Assembly (NCBI RefSeq): GCF_013607485.1
Contig: NZ_SCHP01000011.1
Span: forward strand, 1 to 35,873
DNA from: Bombilactobacillus bombi
GTDB lineage: Bacteria > Bacillota > Bacilli > Lactobacillales > Lactobacillaceae
Reading direction: 5' to 3'
DNA: 35,873 nucleotides
The notes below the pieces were generated by a model. The model did not search any database, was not told the origin of the DNA, and saw only the letters and a list, made by a program, of their open reading frames with translations. The translations under genes were made by a program, and so were the position numbers. Every line of letters begins with the position of its first letter. Within the stretch, counting starts at the first letter, position 1. Of the stretch, positions 19,145 through 27,848 are shown piece by piece.

Positions 19145-20061
19145 CGTAATGCACTCCTTTTACCCAAGTATTTAATTACAATATTAAAGATTAAAGACAT
19201 TAATAACAACAATAATGCTAAAGTCCATAAAGCGTTATTAGCAGTAGTACCCATAACGGTATTGCCCATATTCATTGTTAAGACACTGGTTAAAGTAGTC
19301 GCTGGCGAAGCTAAATTGCTAGGCATTAAAATTGCATTACCAATTACCATTTGCACAGCTAAAGCCTCCCCAAAAGCTCGTGACATACCAAAAATAATAG
19401 CTGTCATTAATCCAGGAGCTGCCGCGCGTAAAACAACCTTATAAATGGTCTGCCAACGCGTTGCCCCTAAAGCCAAAGAAGCCTCCCGATAATGGCGAGG
19501 AACCGCCTTTAAAGCATCAACAGCCATTGAAGTAATTGTCGGCAAAATCATTACGAACAAAACCAAGGTGCCAGCTAAAATACCAAAGCCGCTACCACCA
19601 GCAACTTTTTGAACAGCTGGGACAATTACTGCTAAACCAACAAATCCATAAACAACCGACGGAATACCCACTAATAATTCTATTACTGGCTGCAAAATTT
19701 TATTGCCTCTCTGGGGTGAGATTTCTGACATAAAAATTGCAGCTGCCAAAGCAAAGGGGGTCGCTAACAAAACGGCCAAGAAAGTTACAGCAAACGATCC
19801 TACAATCATCGGTAAGGCCCCAATTAAAGGACGCTGATGTAAGTCAGTTTGATCCGGCGACCAAGTAGTCTTAGTAAAAAAATCCCACAAACTACCATGG
19901 TCTTGAATAAAAACAGCAACTCCTTTAGTCGCAATAAAGCCAAAAATTGCTAGCACTAAGAGCACAATTAACAGTGTACAAATTTGAGTTAATAACCGGC
20001 CCCGTGTCTCAATTTTGGCAGACAGTGAACGTTTTTTTAAACTTTTAGCGATGGGATCCAT
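19141..20061 (-). CDS. pstC: Phosphate ABC transporter permease PstC
   Basis: One of the two membrane permeases of the phosphate importer. The 306 residues have about six membrane segments. A long periplasm-side loop after the first segment contains the FTKTTWSPD motif typical of PstC. The ELLVGIPSVVYGFVGLAVIV block and the EAA loop (REASLALGATRWQTIYKVV) that contacts PstB are intact. The start is ATG at 20061, inside the end of pstS (17-nt overlap), with AAGGTGA upstream. It overlaps pstA by 4 nt. Confidence 0.95.
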   Translation of the reverse strand: MDPIAKSLKKRSLSAKIETRGRLLTQICTLLIVLLVLAIFGFIATKGVAVFIQDHGSLWDFFTKTTWSPDQTDLHQRPLIGALPMIVGSFAVTFLAVLLATPFALAAAIFMSEISPQRGNKILQPVIELLVGIPSVVYGFVGLAVIVPAVQKVAGGSGFGILAGTLVLFVMILPTITSMAVDALKAVPRHYREASLALGATRWQTIYKVVLRAAAPGLMTAIIFGMSRAFGEALAVQMVIGNAILMPSNLASPATTLTSVLTMNMGNTVMGTTANNALWTLALLLLLMSLIFNIVIKYLGKRSALR

Positions 20062-20923
20062 TTTGTTTATTCACCTTAATTCTTGTTATTTTGCCCGTAT
20101 AATCTTGCTGATAGTGCATTTTTTGTATTGGTACATAACGCATTTTTAAAACCTCTTGCTGCTGAAATTGCTCACTTAAAATAAAACTTAGTAAACTTTT
20201 AGTAGCAGCATTGGGATGTTTAGCCGTATACATATGTTCATAAGACCAAATAGGCCAACGATTATGGGCAACATTATCGACTGATAAACTAACACCATTA
20301 ACTTTTAAGGCAGGAGTTTGCTTAGTCAAATACGGCCAAGCCACATAGCTAATAGCTCCAGGAGTATTCTGAACAATTTGTCGAACCATACCACTAGAAT
20401 CTTGTTCAGAAGCCTTCTTAGTTGGTCGTCCCTGCATGACTTGCTGTTCAAAAATCGTTCGGGTCCCACTGCCCTGAGCCCGATTTACAACAGTAATAGC
20501 CAAATTAGGTCCACCTAAACTCTGCCAATTGGTAATCTTACCCATAAAAATGGCTTGTAATTGCGTTAAAGTCAAATTACGAATATTAACTTGTCGATTC
20601 ACAATTGGGACCACCGCTACTACACAGACACGATGATCTTGTAGTTGTTGAGAATTTATACCCTTTTTTTGTTCCGCAAAAACATCAGAATTACCAATTT
20701 GCACCGCTTGCTGCTGCACTTGTGATAAGCCCGTGCCACTACCTCCGCCTTGAACATTTATATAAGCTTGTGAATCTTGGTGCATCAATTGTTCACTAGC
20801 AGTTTCCACCAGTGGCTGTAGAGCGGAAGAGCCTACTGCCGTAACAGTTTGTTGTTTAGTTGGCATACATCCAGTTAAAAACATCAATATTATTCCGCAG
20901 AATAATACTTTGAAACATCTCAT
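20045..20923 (-). CDS. pstS: Phosphate-binding lipoprotein PstS
   Basis: The extracellular phosphate-receptor of the Pst importer, anchored as a lipoprotein. The signal peptide ends in the lipobox L-T-G-C with Cys19, which Lgt would modify. Phosphate-binding loops are recognisable: AVGSSALQPLV, GGGSGTG and RAQGSGTRTIFE. The start is ATG at 20923 (292 residues), eight bases after GGAGG; the longer frame from 20968 puts extra residues before the signal peptide and is unlikely. It lies 48 nt after the phosphotransferase-like gene, and that gap contains a short inverted repeat, TGTCA/TGACA. Confidence 0.95.
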   Translation of the reverse strand: MRCFKVLFCGIILMFLTGCMPTKQQTVTAVGSSALQPLVETASEQLMHQDSQAYINVQGGGSGTGLSQVQQQAVQIGNSDVFAEQKKGINSQQLQDHRVCVVAVVPIVNRQVNIRNLTLTQLQAIFMGKITNWQSLGGPNLAITVVNRAQGSGTRTIFEQQVMQGRPTKKASEQDSSGMVRQIVQNTPGAISYVAWPYLTKQTPALKVNGVSLSVDNVAHNRWPIWSYEHMYTAKHPNAATKSLLSFILSEQFQQQEVLKMRYVPIQKMHYQQDYTGKITRIKVNKQNGSHR

Positions 20924-20971
20924 AATGTTGTCCTCCACGATAAGACAAGATGTCAGTCTTTTTGACACATG

Positions 20972-21817
20972 TTAGTGAATTTTTCTAGTTGCAAAGTAAT
21001 CTTGAACATCAGCAATCATTTTTAAGGCCATTTGATATTGCTGCCGCTCATGAACATTTTGCGACTGGTGCAATAATTGGATTGCAGTAGTAAACACTAA
21101 AAAATTACGGGTAATCAAAAGTGGCGCTAATTGACTGCCTTTTTGTTGATATCCTAATAAGAAAGATTTAATTAAATTTTCCTGTAACTGAAAATCCTGA
21201 TAAAACAACTTAACAAAGTCCTGATAAGCTAATCCTTGACAAACATGTTCAAAATCTACTAGTAATAACTGATCTTGTTGCTGTTTAAACTTATCTTGAG
21301 ATATATTTCCGTGTAAAGTAATTGTGGTCCCATGATCCAAATCACGTTCCAGGTAACTATGATAACGCTGAAATAATTCTTCTAACTTCAATAACTGCTG
21401 TTGCAAGTCCGCAGCTGTCACTTTCTTAATTAAATATATGTTTCTTTGAAAAGAATGCTGCTGAGGAGCTTGTTTAAAATCGAGTAATTTTTGGTGTAAT
21501 TCATTGACACTGACGCCCATTTTATAAGCTGTTGTTACAGTTAGTGGTGTACTTAAGGTAACTAAATTGGTATCTGGTTGTACTAAAATATAAATATTTT
21601 TTTCAGTAACTACTTTTTGGGCTAATAAAATTGGCCGCTGTAGATGTTCTAATACAGCCTTCTCTAAGGCATACTGGTCATAGAACTCTTCGGCAAAAAT
21701 CTTAACAATCACTGGAGCGTTAAAGCGTAAGCTATACCCCTTTAACATTTGTGTGACTGAATTTTTTTCCAGTGGTATTAAGTCCGCATCTAATATTTGT
21801 CGTAATTTTGCAGTCAA
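20972..21817 (-). CDS. Aminoglycoside/choline-kinase-fold protein, probable pseudokinase
   Basis: This 281-residue protein shows the layout of the APH/choline-kinase superfamily. There is a putative ATP-binding Lys in VIVKIF (Lys39), the catalytic-loop region TLHGNISQDKF (167-177) and the metal-binding LLLVDFEHV (185-192, Asp188). In active members the loop is HGDxxxxN. Here the Asp is Asn171 and the Asn five residues on is Lys176, so phosphotransfer is doubtful. The end is helix-rich. It starts with TTG at 21817 after GGTGGTG, 19 nt behind the sensor kinase, and is followed by pstS. I know of no such gene as a standard member of the pst operon. It may bind a ligand or partner instead of phosphorylating; fold assignment is by motif only. 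Confidence 0.6.
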   Translation of the reverse strand: MTAKLRQILDADLIPLEKNSVTQMLKGYSLRFNAPVIVKIFAEEFYDQYALEKAVLEHLQRPILLAQKVVTEKNIYILVQPDTNLVTLSTPLTVTTAYKMGVSVNELHQKLLDFKQAPQQHSFQRNIYLIKKVTAADLQQQLLKLEELFQRYHSYLERDLDHGTTITLHGNISQDKFKQQQDQLLLVDFEHVCQGLAYQDFVKLFYQDFQLQENLIKSFLLGYQQKGSQLAPLLITRNFLVFTTAIQLLHQSQNVHERQQYQMALKMIADVQDYFATRKIH

Positions 21818-21836
21818 CTGTCTTTCACCACCTATT

Positions 21837-23492
21837 CTATAAAGGTATATGAACTTTTACACTAGTCCCCTGATTGAGTTGACTGGTTAATTTTATTGTA
21901 CCATTTAAAGTTTGTACAGCCGCCTGCACAATTGCTAGACCCAGTCCCGAACCAGATTTTTTTTGTGGATTAACTTGGTAAAAGCGTTCAAAAATCTGTT
22001 TTTGCTCAGCTTTGGCAATACCAATTCCACTATCTTGAACAGTCAGGTTTAAATAATTTTCCACTTCATTGTGCTCACTTAGCACGAGTATTTGACCGTG
22101 TTCTTTATTATATTTGACTGCATTGCTGATTAAATTTTGAATTATCTCTTGCAACTCTTGTGGATAAGAACTAATCCACTTATTACCCTTAATCTTTACT
22201 TCTACTTGTAATTGCCGTTTTTTAAGAGCTGAATCTTGCTTTGTTAAAATTTGCTGAATTAACTCCTCAATATTAAAACGTTGCGGTAGAGTATTATCTT
22301 GCTGACTATAATGATTTAAAGCGATCGTATCCGTTAATAGTTCATTTAAGTTTTGTACTTGCTCTTGCAGCTGTTCTACTAACTGGATGTCAAACTGCTT
22401 AGTCGACAACAATTGCGCAATCTCTGTGGTCATCTGCTGGACTGAAGGCTGAAGTTTTTGGCTGACCTTATCCAAGAAATCGACTCGTTGTTGCTCTAAT
22501 TGATGAATTGGGGTCAAATCATACAAAATAACAATAACCTGTTGTTCCAAGTCTTCCGTACTATGTGCAATACGAATAACGTTAGCATCCACAAAGCGAT
22601 CTGAATCACCATATAATTGAATTTGCCGGTGATGATTACGATTTTTACGTAAGGTATGCTCAATCATTCGACTCAAGGCATAGGTTTGAATGTCTTCTAC
22701 AAAGGGATGCTGATTAGTAGCAATTTGTTTACCCAAAATAACAGCTAACATTTGATTATGCAATAAAACATTTCCCTGATTATCTAATAACATAATTCCG
22801 ACAGGTAAGTGACCCATTAAACTTTGAAATCTTCTTTTTAATAAAGAATTAGCTTCAACTTGATGTTGATTGTGTTTATCTAAAGCATTTACTGCGTGAA
22901 TCAAAGATGTGTAAGGAGTATTTTCCTTAGTTATTAATGATTCTGTTTGCTCATTAGCTTTAATTTGTTGCAGTTTTTGCACAACCGCCTGTAAATAACG
23001 TCGCTGCTGCCGATAGGTTAAATATTGAGCCAATAGGATAATCAGCCAAAATATCATATAAATAAAAGAAAAGATGCCGACCAAATTTGAATGCTGCCAA
23101 ACTGTTTGATACTTTTTAACCATCACTTGCACATGATTATTATCAGTAGTATCTAATAAATATAATAAATAGCGCTGACCGCGAAAATGCTGCAAATGAT
23201 AAGGATTGGCACTATCTAATTGATTTTGCTGGAGCGCATCATGTACTTGCTTTTGGCGTAAAGTCTGGGGCTGATTCACATCACTGACAATAGTCAATTG
23301 GTGATCATTAGCCCACGCCTTTAACAAACGTTGCCGCTGCTCCTTTTTAATAAGCTGGTAATCATTTCTTAAAGCTGCTAAATGGTTAATTTGATCCTGT
23401 TGTACAAATTGACTTAAGATAAACAAACAAAAACTATAAATTAATATTCCTACCAAAGCAGTCATAATCATCGTTCGACGCTGCCGGCGCAT
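21837..23492 (-). CDS. PhoR/PnpS-type sensor kinase lacking the phospho-acceptor His
   Basis: A 551-residue membrane sensor. TM1 is at about 10-30, an extracytoplasmic domain at 31-136, TM2 at 137-157, a PAS domain at about 222-330, then the dimerisation and ATP-binding domains. Position and layout mark it as the PhoR/PnpS kinase of the phosphate operon. The linker DLTPIHQLEQQRVDFLDKVS aligns exactly with PhoR, but the next residues are S-Q-K-L-Q-P-S instead of S-H-E-L-K-T-P. The phospho-acceptor His is therefore Gln345 (CAA at 22458-22460), and the adjacent Glu is Lys. The ATP-binding domain keeps its N box (Asn453, Asn457), G1 (DSGIGI, 487-492), F box and G2 (GSGLGL). No response regulator gene is present: prfB ends 21 nt upstream. 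It starts with ATG after AGAGGA. Confidence 0.88.
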   Translation of the reverse strand: MRRQRRTMIMTALVGILIYSFCLFILSQFVQQDQINHLAALRNDYQLIKKEQRQRLLKAWANDHQLTIVSDVNQPQTLRQKQVHDALQQNQLDSANPYHLQHFRGQRYLLYLLDTTDNNHVQVMVKKYQTVWQHSNLVGIFSFIYMIFWLIILLAQYLTYRQQRRYLQAVVQKLQQIKANEQTESLITKENTPYTSLIHAVNALDKHNQHQVEANSLLKRRFQSLMGHLPVGIMLLDNQGNVLLHNQMLAVILGKQIATNQHPFVEDIQTYALSRMIEHTLRKNRNHHRQIQLYGDSDRFVDANVIRIAHSTEDLEQQVIVILYDLTPIHQLEQQRVDFLDKVSQKLQPSVQQMTTEIAQLLSTKQFDIQLVEQLQEQVQNLNELLTDTIALNHYSQQDNTLPQRFNIEELIQQILTKQDSALKKRQLQVEVKIKGNKWISSYPQELQEIIQNLISNAVKYNKEHGQILVLSEHNEVENYLNLTVQDSGIGIAKAEQKQIFERFYQVNPQKKSGSGLGLAIVQAAVQTLNGTIKLTSQLNQGTSVKVHIPL

Positions 23493-23513
23493 ACAAGTTC
23501 CTCTTTTCTAACT

Positions 23514-24633
23514 CTAATGAGTCTGTTTTTGACTTAATTCCCATTGCAAATATGAATAAATAAATGCATCTAAATCCCCATCCATCACAGCTTGACCATT
23601 ACCGGTCTCATAATTAGTACGATGATCTTTAACCATAGTATAAGGATGAAAAACATAAGAACGAATTTGTGAACCCCAGCCGATAACCGCTTGTTCACCC
23701 TTAATCTGAGCTTCTCGCTGCTTTTGCGCCTCTAATTCACGTTGATAAAGTTTTGCTCGCAGCATATTCATCGCCGTTTGCCGATTTTGTAGTTGTGAAC
23801 GTTGTGCCTGTGAACTGACAACAATTCCGGTCGGCTGATGGGTAATCCGTACCGCTGAAGAGGTTTTATTAATGTGCTGTCCCCCTGCGCCACTAGAACG
23901 AAAAACATCAATCCGTAAATCATCTGGATTAACTTCAATATCAATACTCTCATCTAATTCTGGCATTACCTCAACAGAAGCAAAGGAAGTATGTCGCCGG
24001 CCCGCAGCATCAAACGGTGAAATTCTCACTAACCGATGCACACCGTGTTCAGAACGCAACAATCCATAAGCATTATGTCCTTTGATCATCAACGAAACGC
24101 TTTTTAAACCAGCTTCTTCTCCTGCTTGATAATCTTCTATTTCCACTTGAAAATCATGTTGTTCGCCCCAGCGTTCATACATTCTTAAGAGCATAGAGCC
24201 CCAATCTTGGGATTCAGTACCACCGGCTCCGGGATGAATTTCCAAAAGTGCATTATTGTGGTCGTAGGGACCATCTAATAATAAATTCAATTCATACTGG
24301 TGCAAATGCTGTTGCAAATCCTGCAAAGTATTCGTTAATTCTTGGGCTAACTGGTGATCAGTAGGCTCTGCTTGCAGCAACTCTAAAGCTACTTCAGCGT
24401 TTTCTTGTTGTTCATTTAACTGCATAAAAGTATTATATTGCTCTTTCAATTGATTAGTCTGAGCAATAATTTTTTGGGCGGTTTGTGTTTGCTGCCAAAA
24501 ATCAGGCTGAAGCATTTTTTGTTCATTAATGGCAATAGACTCTTTGAGGTTATCTAAGTCAAAGAGACCTCCTAAATTGTTGAATTTTGGCAGCTGTTTG
24601 TGTTAATTGATTTTTAAACTCGGCAATTTCCAT
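23514..24633 (-). CDS. prfB: Peptide chain release factor 2 (programmed +1 frameshift)
   Basis: RF2 reads UGA and UAA stop codons and releases the peptide. The gene starts at ATG 24633, six bases after AAAGGGAG, and runs 24 codons to an in-frame UGA at 24559-24561. It continues +1 from GAC 24558-24560 to the end, giving 372 residues. The shift site, AGGAGGTCTCTTTGAC, is the classic autoregulatory element: low RF2 makes ribosomes pause at UGA and slip. The stop-recognition SPF (205-207) and the catalytic GGQ (250-252) are present. It follows secA after a terminator and is 21 nt ahead of the sensor kinase, so it may head the pst operon. Confidence 0.96.
24558..24573 (-). other. prfB: RF2 +1 programmed frameshift site
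   Basis: An internal Shine-Dalgarno AGGAGG (24568-24573) lies three bases ahead of the slippery CUU (24562-24564) and UGA (24559-24561), followed by C. Slippage from CUU to UUU moves the ribosome into the frame of GAC. All elements known to be needed are present. Confidence 0.95.
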
Positions 24634-24647
24634 ATTCTTCTCCCTTT

Positions 24648-24690
24648 AAAAAAAGCTTTGAAGATGAGCTTTCTAGCTCATTTCAAAGCT
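24648..24690 (-). terminator. Terminator after secA
   Basis: The outer stem pairs 24654-24662 with 24682-24690 (AGCTTTGAA/TTCAAAGCT). It encloses an inner AGCT stem, and U6 follows on the minus strand. It ends only 14 nt before the prfB start, so prfB either relies on readthrough or on a promoter within or upstream of this hairpin. Confidence 0.8.
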
Positions 24691-24703
24691 CACATTAAAT
24701 TAT

Positions 24704-27064
24704 TTATCTTTGAACATTTTGACGTATTTCAGCTTTCATAAATAGACGAGTCACATCATATTCTATGTCAGCAATCATTTGCTCAAACATCCGAAAACCT
24801 TCTTCTTGATACTCAACCAAAGGATTCATCTGTCCGTAACCCCGCAAACCAATAGACTGCCGCAATTGATCCATTTCATCAATATGATTAGTCCAATGCT
24901 CGTCCACAACCCGCAAAATAACTACTTTTTCAAATTCCAACATTTGCTCATCATTTTGCAATTGCTGACGTTTTTGCTGATAATTAGCTAACGCAAAGTT
25001 CTCCAGCAATTGGTAAATTTCAGTTTGGGACTTTCCATCCAACTCACTACGTTGAAGCTGTTTAGGGCTAATCATCGCAGTGATAGCAAAGTCATAAATG
25101 CCATCAAGATCCCAATTCTTAGGATCACCGTTAGTTCGGGAATCAACTTGACTTTTAATTGTCCGCTTAATCATGTCTAACAAAATTTTCTCTAAACTTT
25201 GTTTTTCTGTGATAACTTGCATCCGTTGCTTATAGATAACTTCACGTTGTTCACGCATAACGTCATCATACTGTAAGGTGTTTTTACGAGTATCATAGTT
25301 GTTACCTTCAACCCGCTTTTGAGCTGATTCTACTTGCCGACTTAACATGCGACTTTGAATGACTGTATCTTCATCATAAGCTTTGGTGTTTTGCAGCCAC
25401 TTTTTAGCCCGTTCAGAACCAAAGCGCTTCATTAAATCGTCCTCTAGAGACATATAAAATATTGTCTCTCCTGGATCACCTTGCCGTCCAGAACGTCCCC
25501 GCAACTGGTTATCAATCCGCCGCGATTCATGCCGCTCGGTACCGATAACACAAAGGCCTCCAAGTTCTTTAACTCCCGGTCCTAATTTAATATCAGTTCC
25601 ACGACCAGCCATGTTGGTGGCAATGGTAACAGCCCCGCGTTGACCCGCCTTAGCGATGATTTCCGCTTCCTTAGCATGATTTTTAGCATTTAAAACTGCA
25701 TGCGGAATATGCTCTGCATCCAAACGTTTAGACAAGTATTCTGAAGTTTCTACGGCTACCGTACCAACTAGTATTGGTTGCCCCTTAGCGTGACGGCGTT
25801 TGATATCTTCCACAACAGCATTGAATTTACTCTTTAAGGTCAAATAAAGCATATCAGGATGGTCTATCCGGGCAATAGGCTTGTTAGTCGGGATGGTAAT
25901 AACTTCCATGTTATAAATTTCTCGAAATTCTTCTTCTTCAGTTTTAGCAGTACCCGTCATTCCAGAGAGTTTATCATACATTCTGAAAAAGTTTTGATAG
26001 GTGATATTAGCCATGGTCTTAGTTTCATCTTGAATAGGAACGCCTTCTTTGGCTTCAATAGCTTGATGTAAACCATCAGAAAAGCGCCGACCTTCCATGA
26101 CCCGTCCCGTAAAGGAATCGACAATCATGATTTTTTTATCGGCAACCACATAATCTTTATCTTTGTCCATAATGTAGTTAGCTCTTAAAGCTTGGTCAAT
26201 GTGGTGATTTAAAAGAGTATTATCAATGTCATATAAGTTATTTAAACCAAAAGTCTTTTCACCTTTACGAATTCCACTTTCGGTTAAACCAATCGTCTTA
26301 GTCGGCCAGTCGATTTTATAGTCATCAGGCACTAAGCTTTTAACAAAATGATCAGCACGTAAATATAAAGCAGTTGATTGCTCTGCCTGTCCAGAAATAA
26401 TCAACGGTGTCCGCGCCTCATCAATTAAAATTGAATCGACCTCATCCACAATTGCATAATTTAACGGACGTTGAACCATTTGTTCTTGATAAACTACCAT
26501 GTTATCCCGCAAATAATCGAAACCTAATTCACTGTTAGTTGAATAGGTAATATCGCAATTGTAGGCTTGTCTTTTTTCATCTGGCGATTTAGAATTCAAG
26601 TTTAGTCCAACTGATAAGCCTAACCAATTATATAAGCGTCCCATTTCGGTGGCATCACGTTGGGACAAATATTCGTTAACCGTAACTACATGAACGCCTT
26701 TGCCTGTCAAAGCATTCAAATAAACCGGTAAAGTAGCGGTTAAAGTTTTTCCTTCACCAGTTTTCATCTCAGCAATATTACCTTCATGTAAAGTAATACC
26801 ACCAATAATCTGCACATAAAAAGGATATAAGCCTAAGACTCGCTTAGCGCCCTCTCGTGCTGCAGCAAAGGCTTCTGGCAAAATATCATCTAGCTTTTCG
26901 CCATTTTGAATGCGTGCTTTAAATTCAGGTGTTTTTGCTTGTAGGTCAGTATCTGAAAGATGGGCGTATTCATCCGCATGCGCGATTACTTTATCAGCAA
27001 TCTTGCTCATCCGTTTGACTTCACGCTTATCACTTTCAACCCATTTTTTAATTGGATTTACCAT
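24704..27064 (-). CDS. secA: Protein translocase ATPase SecA
   Basis: The motor that pushes preproteins through SecYEG. The 786 residues hold nucleotide-binding domain 1 with Walker A (MKTGEGKT, about 100-107) and the DEAD-like [14 protein letters not shown]. Also present are the preprotein cross-linking domain, and NBD2 with [13 protein letters not shown] and the [13 protein letters not shown] motif. A helical scaffold and wing domain follow. It lacks the C-terminal Cys-rich zinc motif seen in longer SecA proteins, as many lactobacillar SecAs do. The start is ATG at 27064 with AGGAG upstream, though the spacing of about 12 is long. It stands alone, between the hpf terminator and its own. Confidence 0.97.
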   Translation of the reverse strand: MVNPIKKWVESDKREVKRMSKIADKVIAHADEYAHLSDTDLQAKTPEFKARIQNGEKLDDILPEAFAAAREGAKRVLGLYPFYVQIIGGITLHEGNIAEMKTGEGKTLTATLPVYLNALTGKGVHVVTVNEYLSQRDATEMGRLYNWLGLSVGLNLNSKSPDEKRQAYNCDITYSTNSELGFDYLRDNMVVYQEQMVQRPLNYAIVDEVDSILIDEARTPLIISGQAEQSTALYLRADHFVKSLVPDDYKIDWPTKTIGLTESGIRKGEKTFGLNNLYDIDNTLLNHHIDQALRANYIMDKDKDYVVADKKIMIVDSFTGRVMEGRRFSDGLHQAIEAKEGVPIQDETKTMANITYQNFFRMYDKLSGMTGTAKTEEEEFREIYNMEVITIPTNKPIARIDHPDMLYLTLKSKFNAVVEDIKRRHAKGQPILVGTVAVETSEYLSKRLDAEHIPHAVLNAKNHAKEAEIIAKAGQRGAVTIATNMAGRGTDIKLGPGVKELGGLCVIGTERHESRRIDNQLRGRSGRQGDPGETIFYMSLEDDLMKRFGSERAKKWLQNTKAYDEDTVIQSRMLSRQVESAQKRVEGNNYDTRKNTLQYDDVMREQREVIYKQRMQVITEKQSLEKILLDMIKRTIKSQVDSRTNGDPKNWDLDGIYDFAITAMISPKQLQRSELDGKSQTEIYQLLENFALANYQQKRQQLQNDEQMLEFEKVVILRVVDEHWTNHIDEMDQLRQSIGLRGYGQMNPLVEYQEEGFRMFEQMIADIEYDVTRLFMKAEIRQNVQR

Positions 27065-27151
27065 TTATTTAAATCTCTCCTGTACTTTTACATATCTACA
27101 ATATCTTATCATTTTAACACTAATAATTAAACTACTATTACTTATTAAGGC

Positions 27152-27189
27152 AAAAAAATGGCTGGAACTTTACTTAAACTGTCCCAACC
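27152..27189 (-). terminator. Terminator after hpf
   Basis: A 9-bp stem with two wobble pairs (27160-27168 and 27181-27189; GGTTGGGAC/GTTCCAGCC on the minus strand) is followed by A-U7. It sits 15 nt past the hpf stop. Confidence 0.75.
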
Positions 27190-27204
27190 AACATAATTTA
27201 AATA

Positions 27205-27753
27205 TTATTCACCAGTTTCAATTAAGCCATAACGGCCGTCGTTACGCTTATAGACAATGCTGGTTCCATTAGTTTCTGCATCTTCAAAAACAAAGAAGTT
27301 ATGTCCTAACATATCCATTTGTAAAACTGCTTCTTGTGCATCCATTGGTTTTAAAGACACATGCTTGGTTCTGACAATGGATAAGTCATCACTTTCTTCA
27401 GCTTCAGTATCACTAGGACCGGTTAGGTCAAAATCTTTAAGTCCTTTTTCACGTGATTTGCGATTAATTTTAGTTTTGTATTTACGAATTTGACGTTCAA
27501 TTTTTTCAAAAACAGCATCAATTCCTTTGTACATGTCAGGATCAACTTTTTCTGCCCGTAAAATTAAATATGATAAAGGGATGGTAACTTCAACTTTAGT
27601 ATTTTTAGTGCCACAAACTTTTAAGTTAACATGGGCAATTGGATTCTCAGTATCCTTAAAATATTTATTTAAATTATTAAGACGCTTTTCCACATAACTT
27701 TTAATGGCGTCTGTTACTTCAATATTTTCTCCGCGAATATTGATTTTTAACAT
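27205..27753 (-). CDS. hpf: Long-form ribosome hibernation promoting factor
   Basis: Binds the 30S decoding centre and pairs ribosomes into inactive 100S dimers in stationary phase. The N-terminal HPF/RaiA fold (INIRGENIEVTDAIKSYVEKR) is joined by a linker of about 30 residues to the C-terminal dimerisation domain (VRTKHVSLKPMDAQEAVLQM, then GHNFFVFEDAETN). This makes the 182-residue long form used by most Firmicutes. The start is ATG at 27753 after AAAGGAGCG. It forms its own transcript, with promoter at 27809-27837 and terminator at 27152-27189, next to secA as in most lactobacilli. Confidence 0.95.
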   Translation of the reverse strand: MLKINIRGENIEVTDAIKSYVEKRLNNLNKYFKDTENPIAHVNLKVCGTKNTKVEVTIPLSYLILRAEKVDPDMYKGIDAVFEKIERQIRKYKTKINRKSREKGLKDFDLTGPSDTEAEESDDLSIVRTKHVSLKPMDAQEAVLQMDMLGHNFFVFEDAETNGTSIVYKRNDGRYGLIETGE

Positions 27754-27808
27754 CAGAAACGCTCCTTTGAGTTTATTTGGTTATTAAATAATAACCACCT
27801 TTAATTAT

Positions 27809-27837
27809 ATTATAATTTTTTTCGTAAGAAACAACAA
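27809..27837 (-). promoter_or_regulatory. Promoter of hpf
   Basis: A perfect TATAAT (27809-27814, minus strand) stands 17 nt from TTGTTG (27832-27837). It lies just behind the comFC stop. A GGTTATTATTTAATAACC palindrome follows in the leader. Confidence 0.55.
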
Positions 27838-27848
27838 CTAAAAAACAA

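Noticed and set aside
22484-22510. His330 (P-I-H-Q-L) considered as the phospho-acceptor of the sensor kinase
   Set aside because: It lies in the PAS-to-H-box linker, 15 residues before the aligned position, where PhoR kinases have no conserved His.
26910-27272. 120-residue plus-strand open frame across the start of secA and the end of hpf
   Set aside because: It runs antisense through two certain genes and a terminator hairpin.
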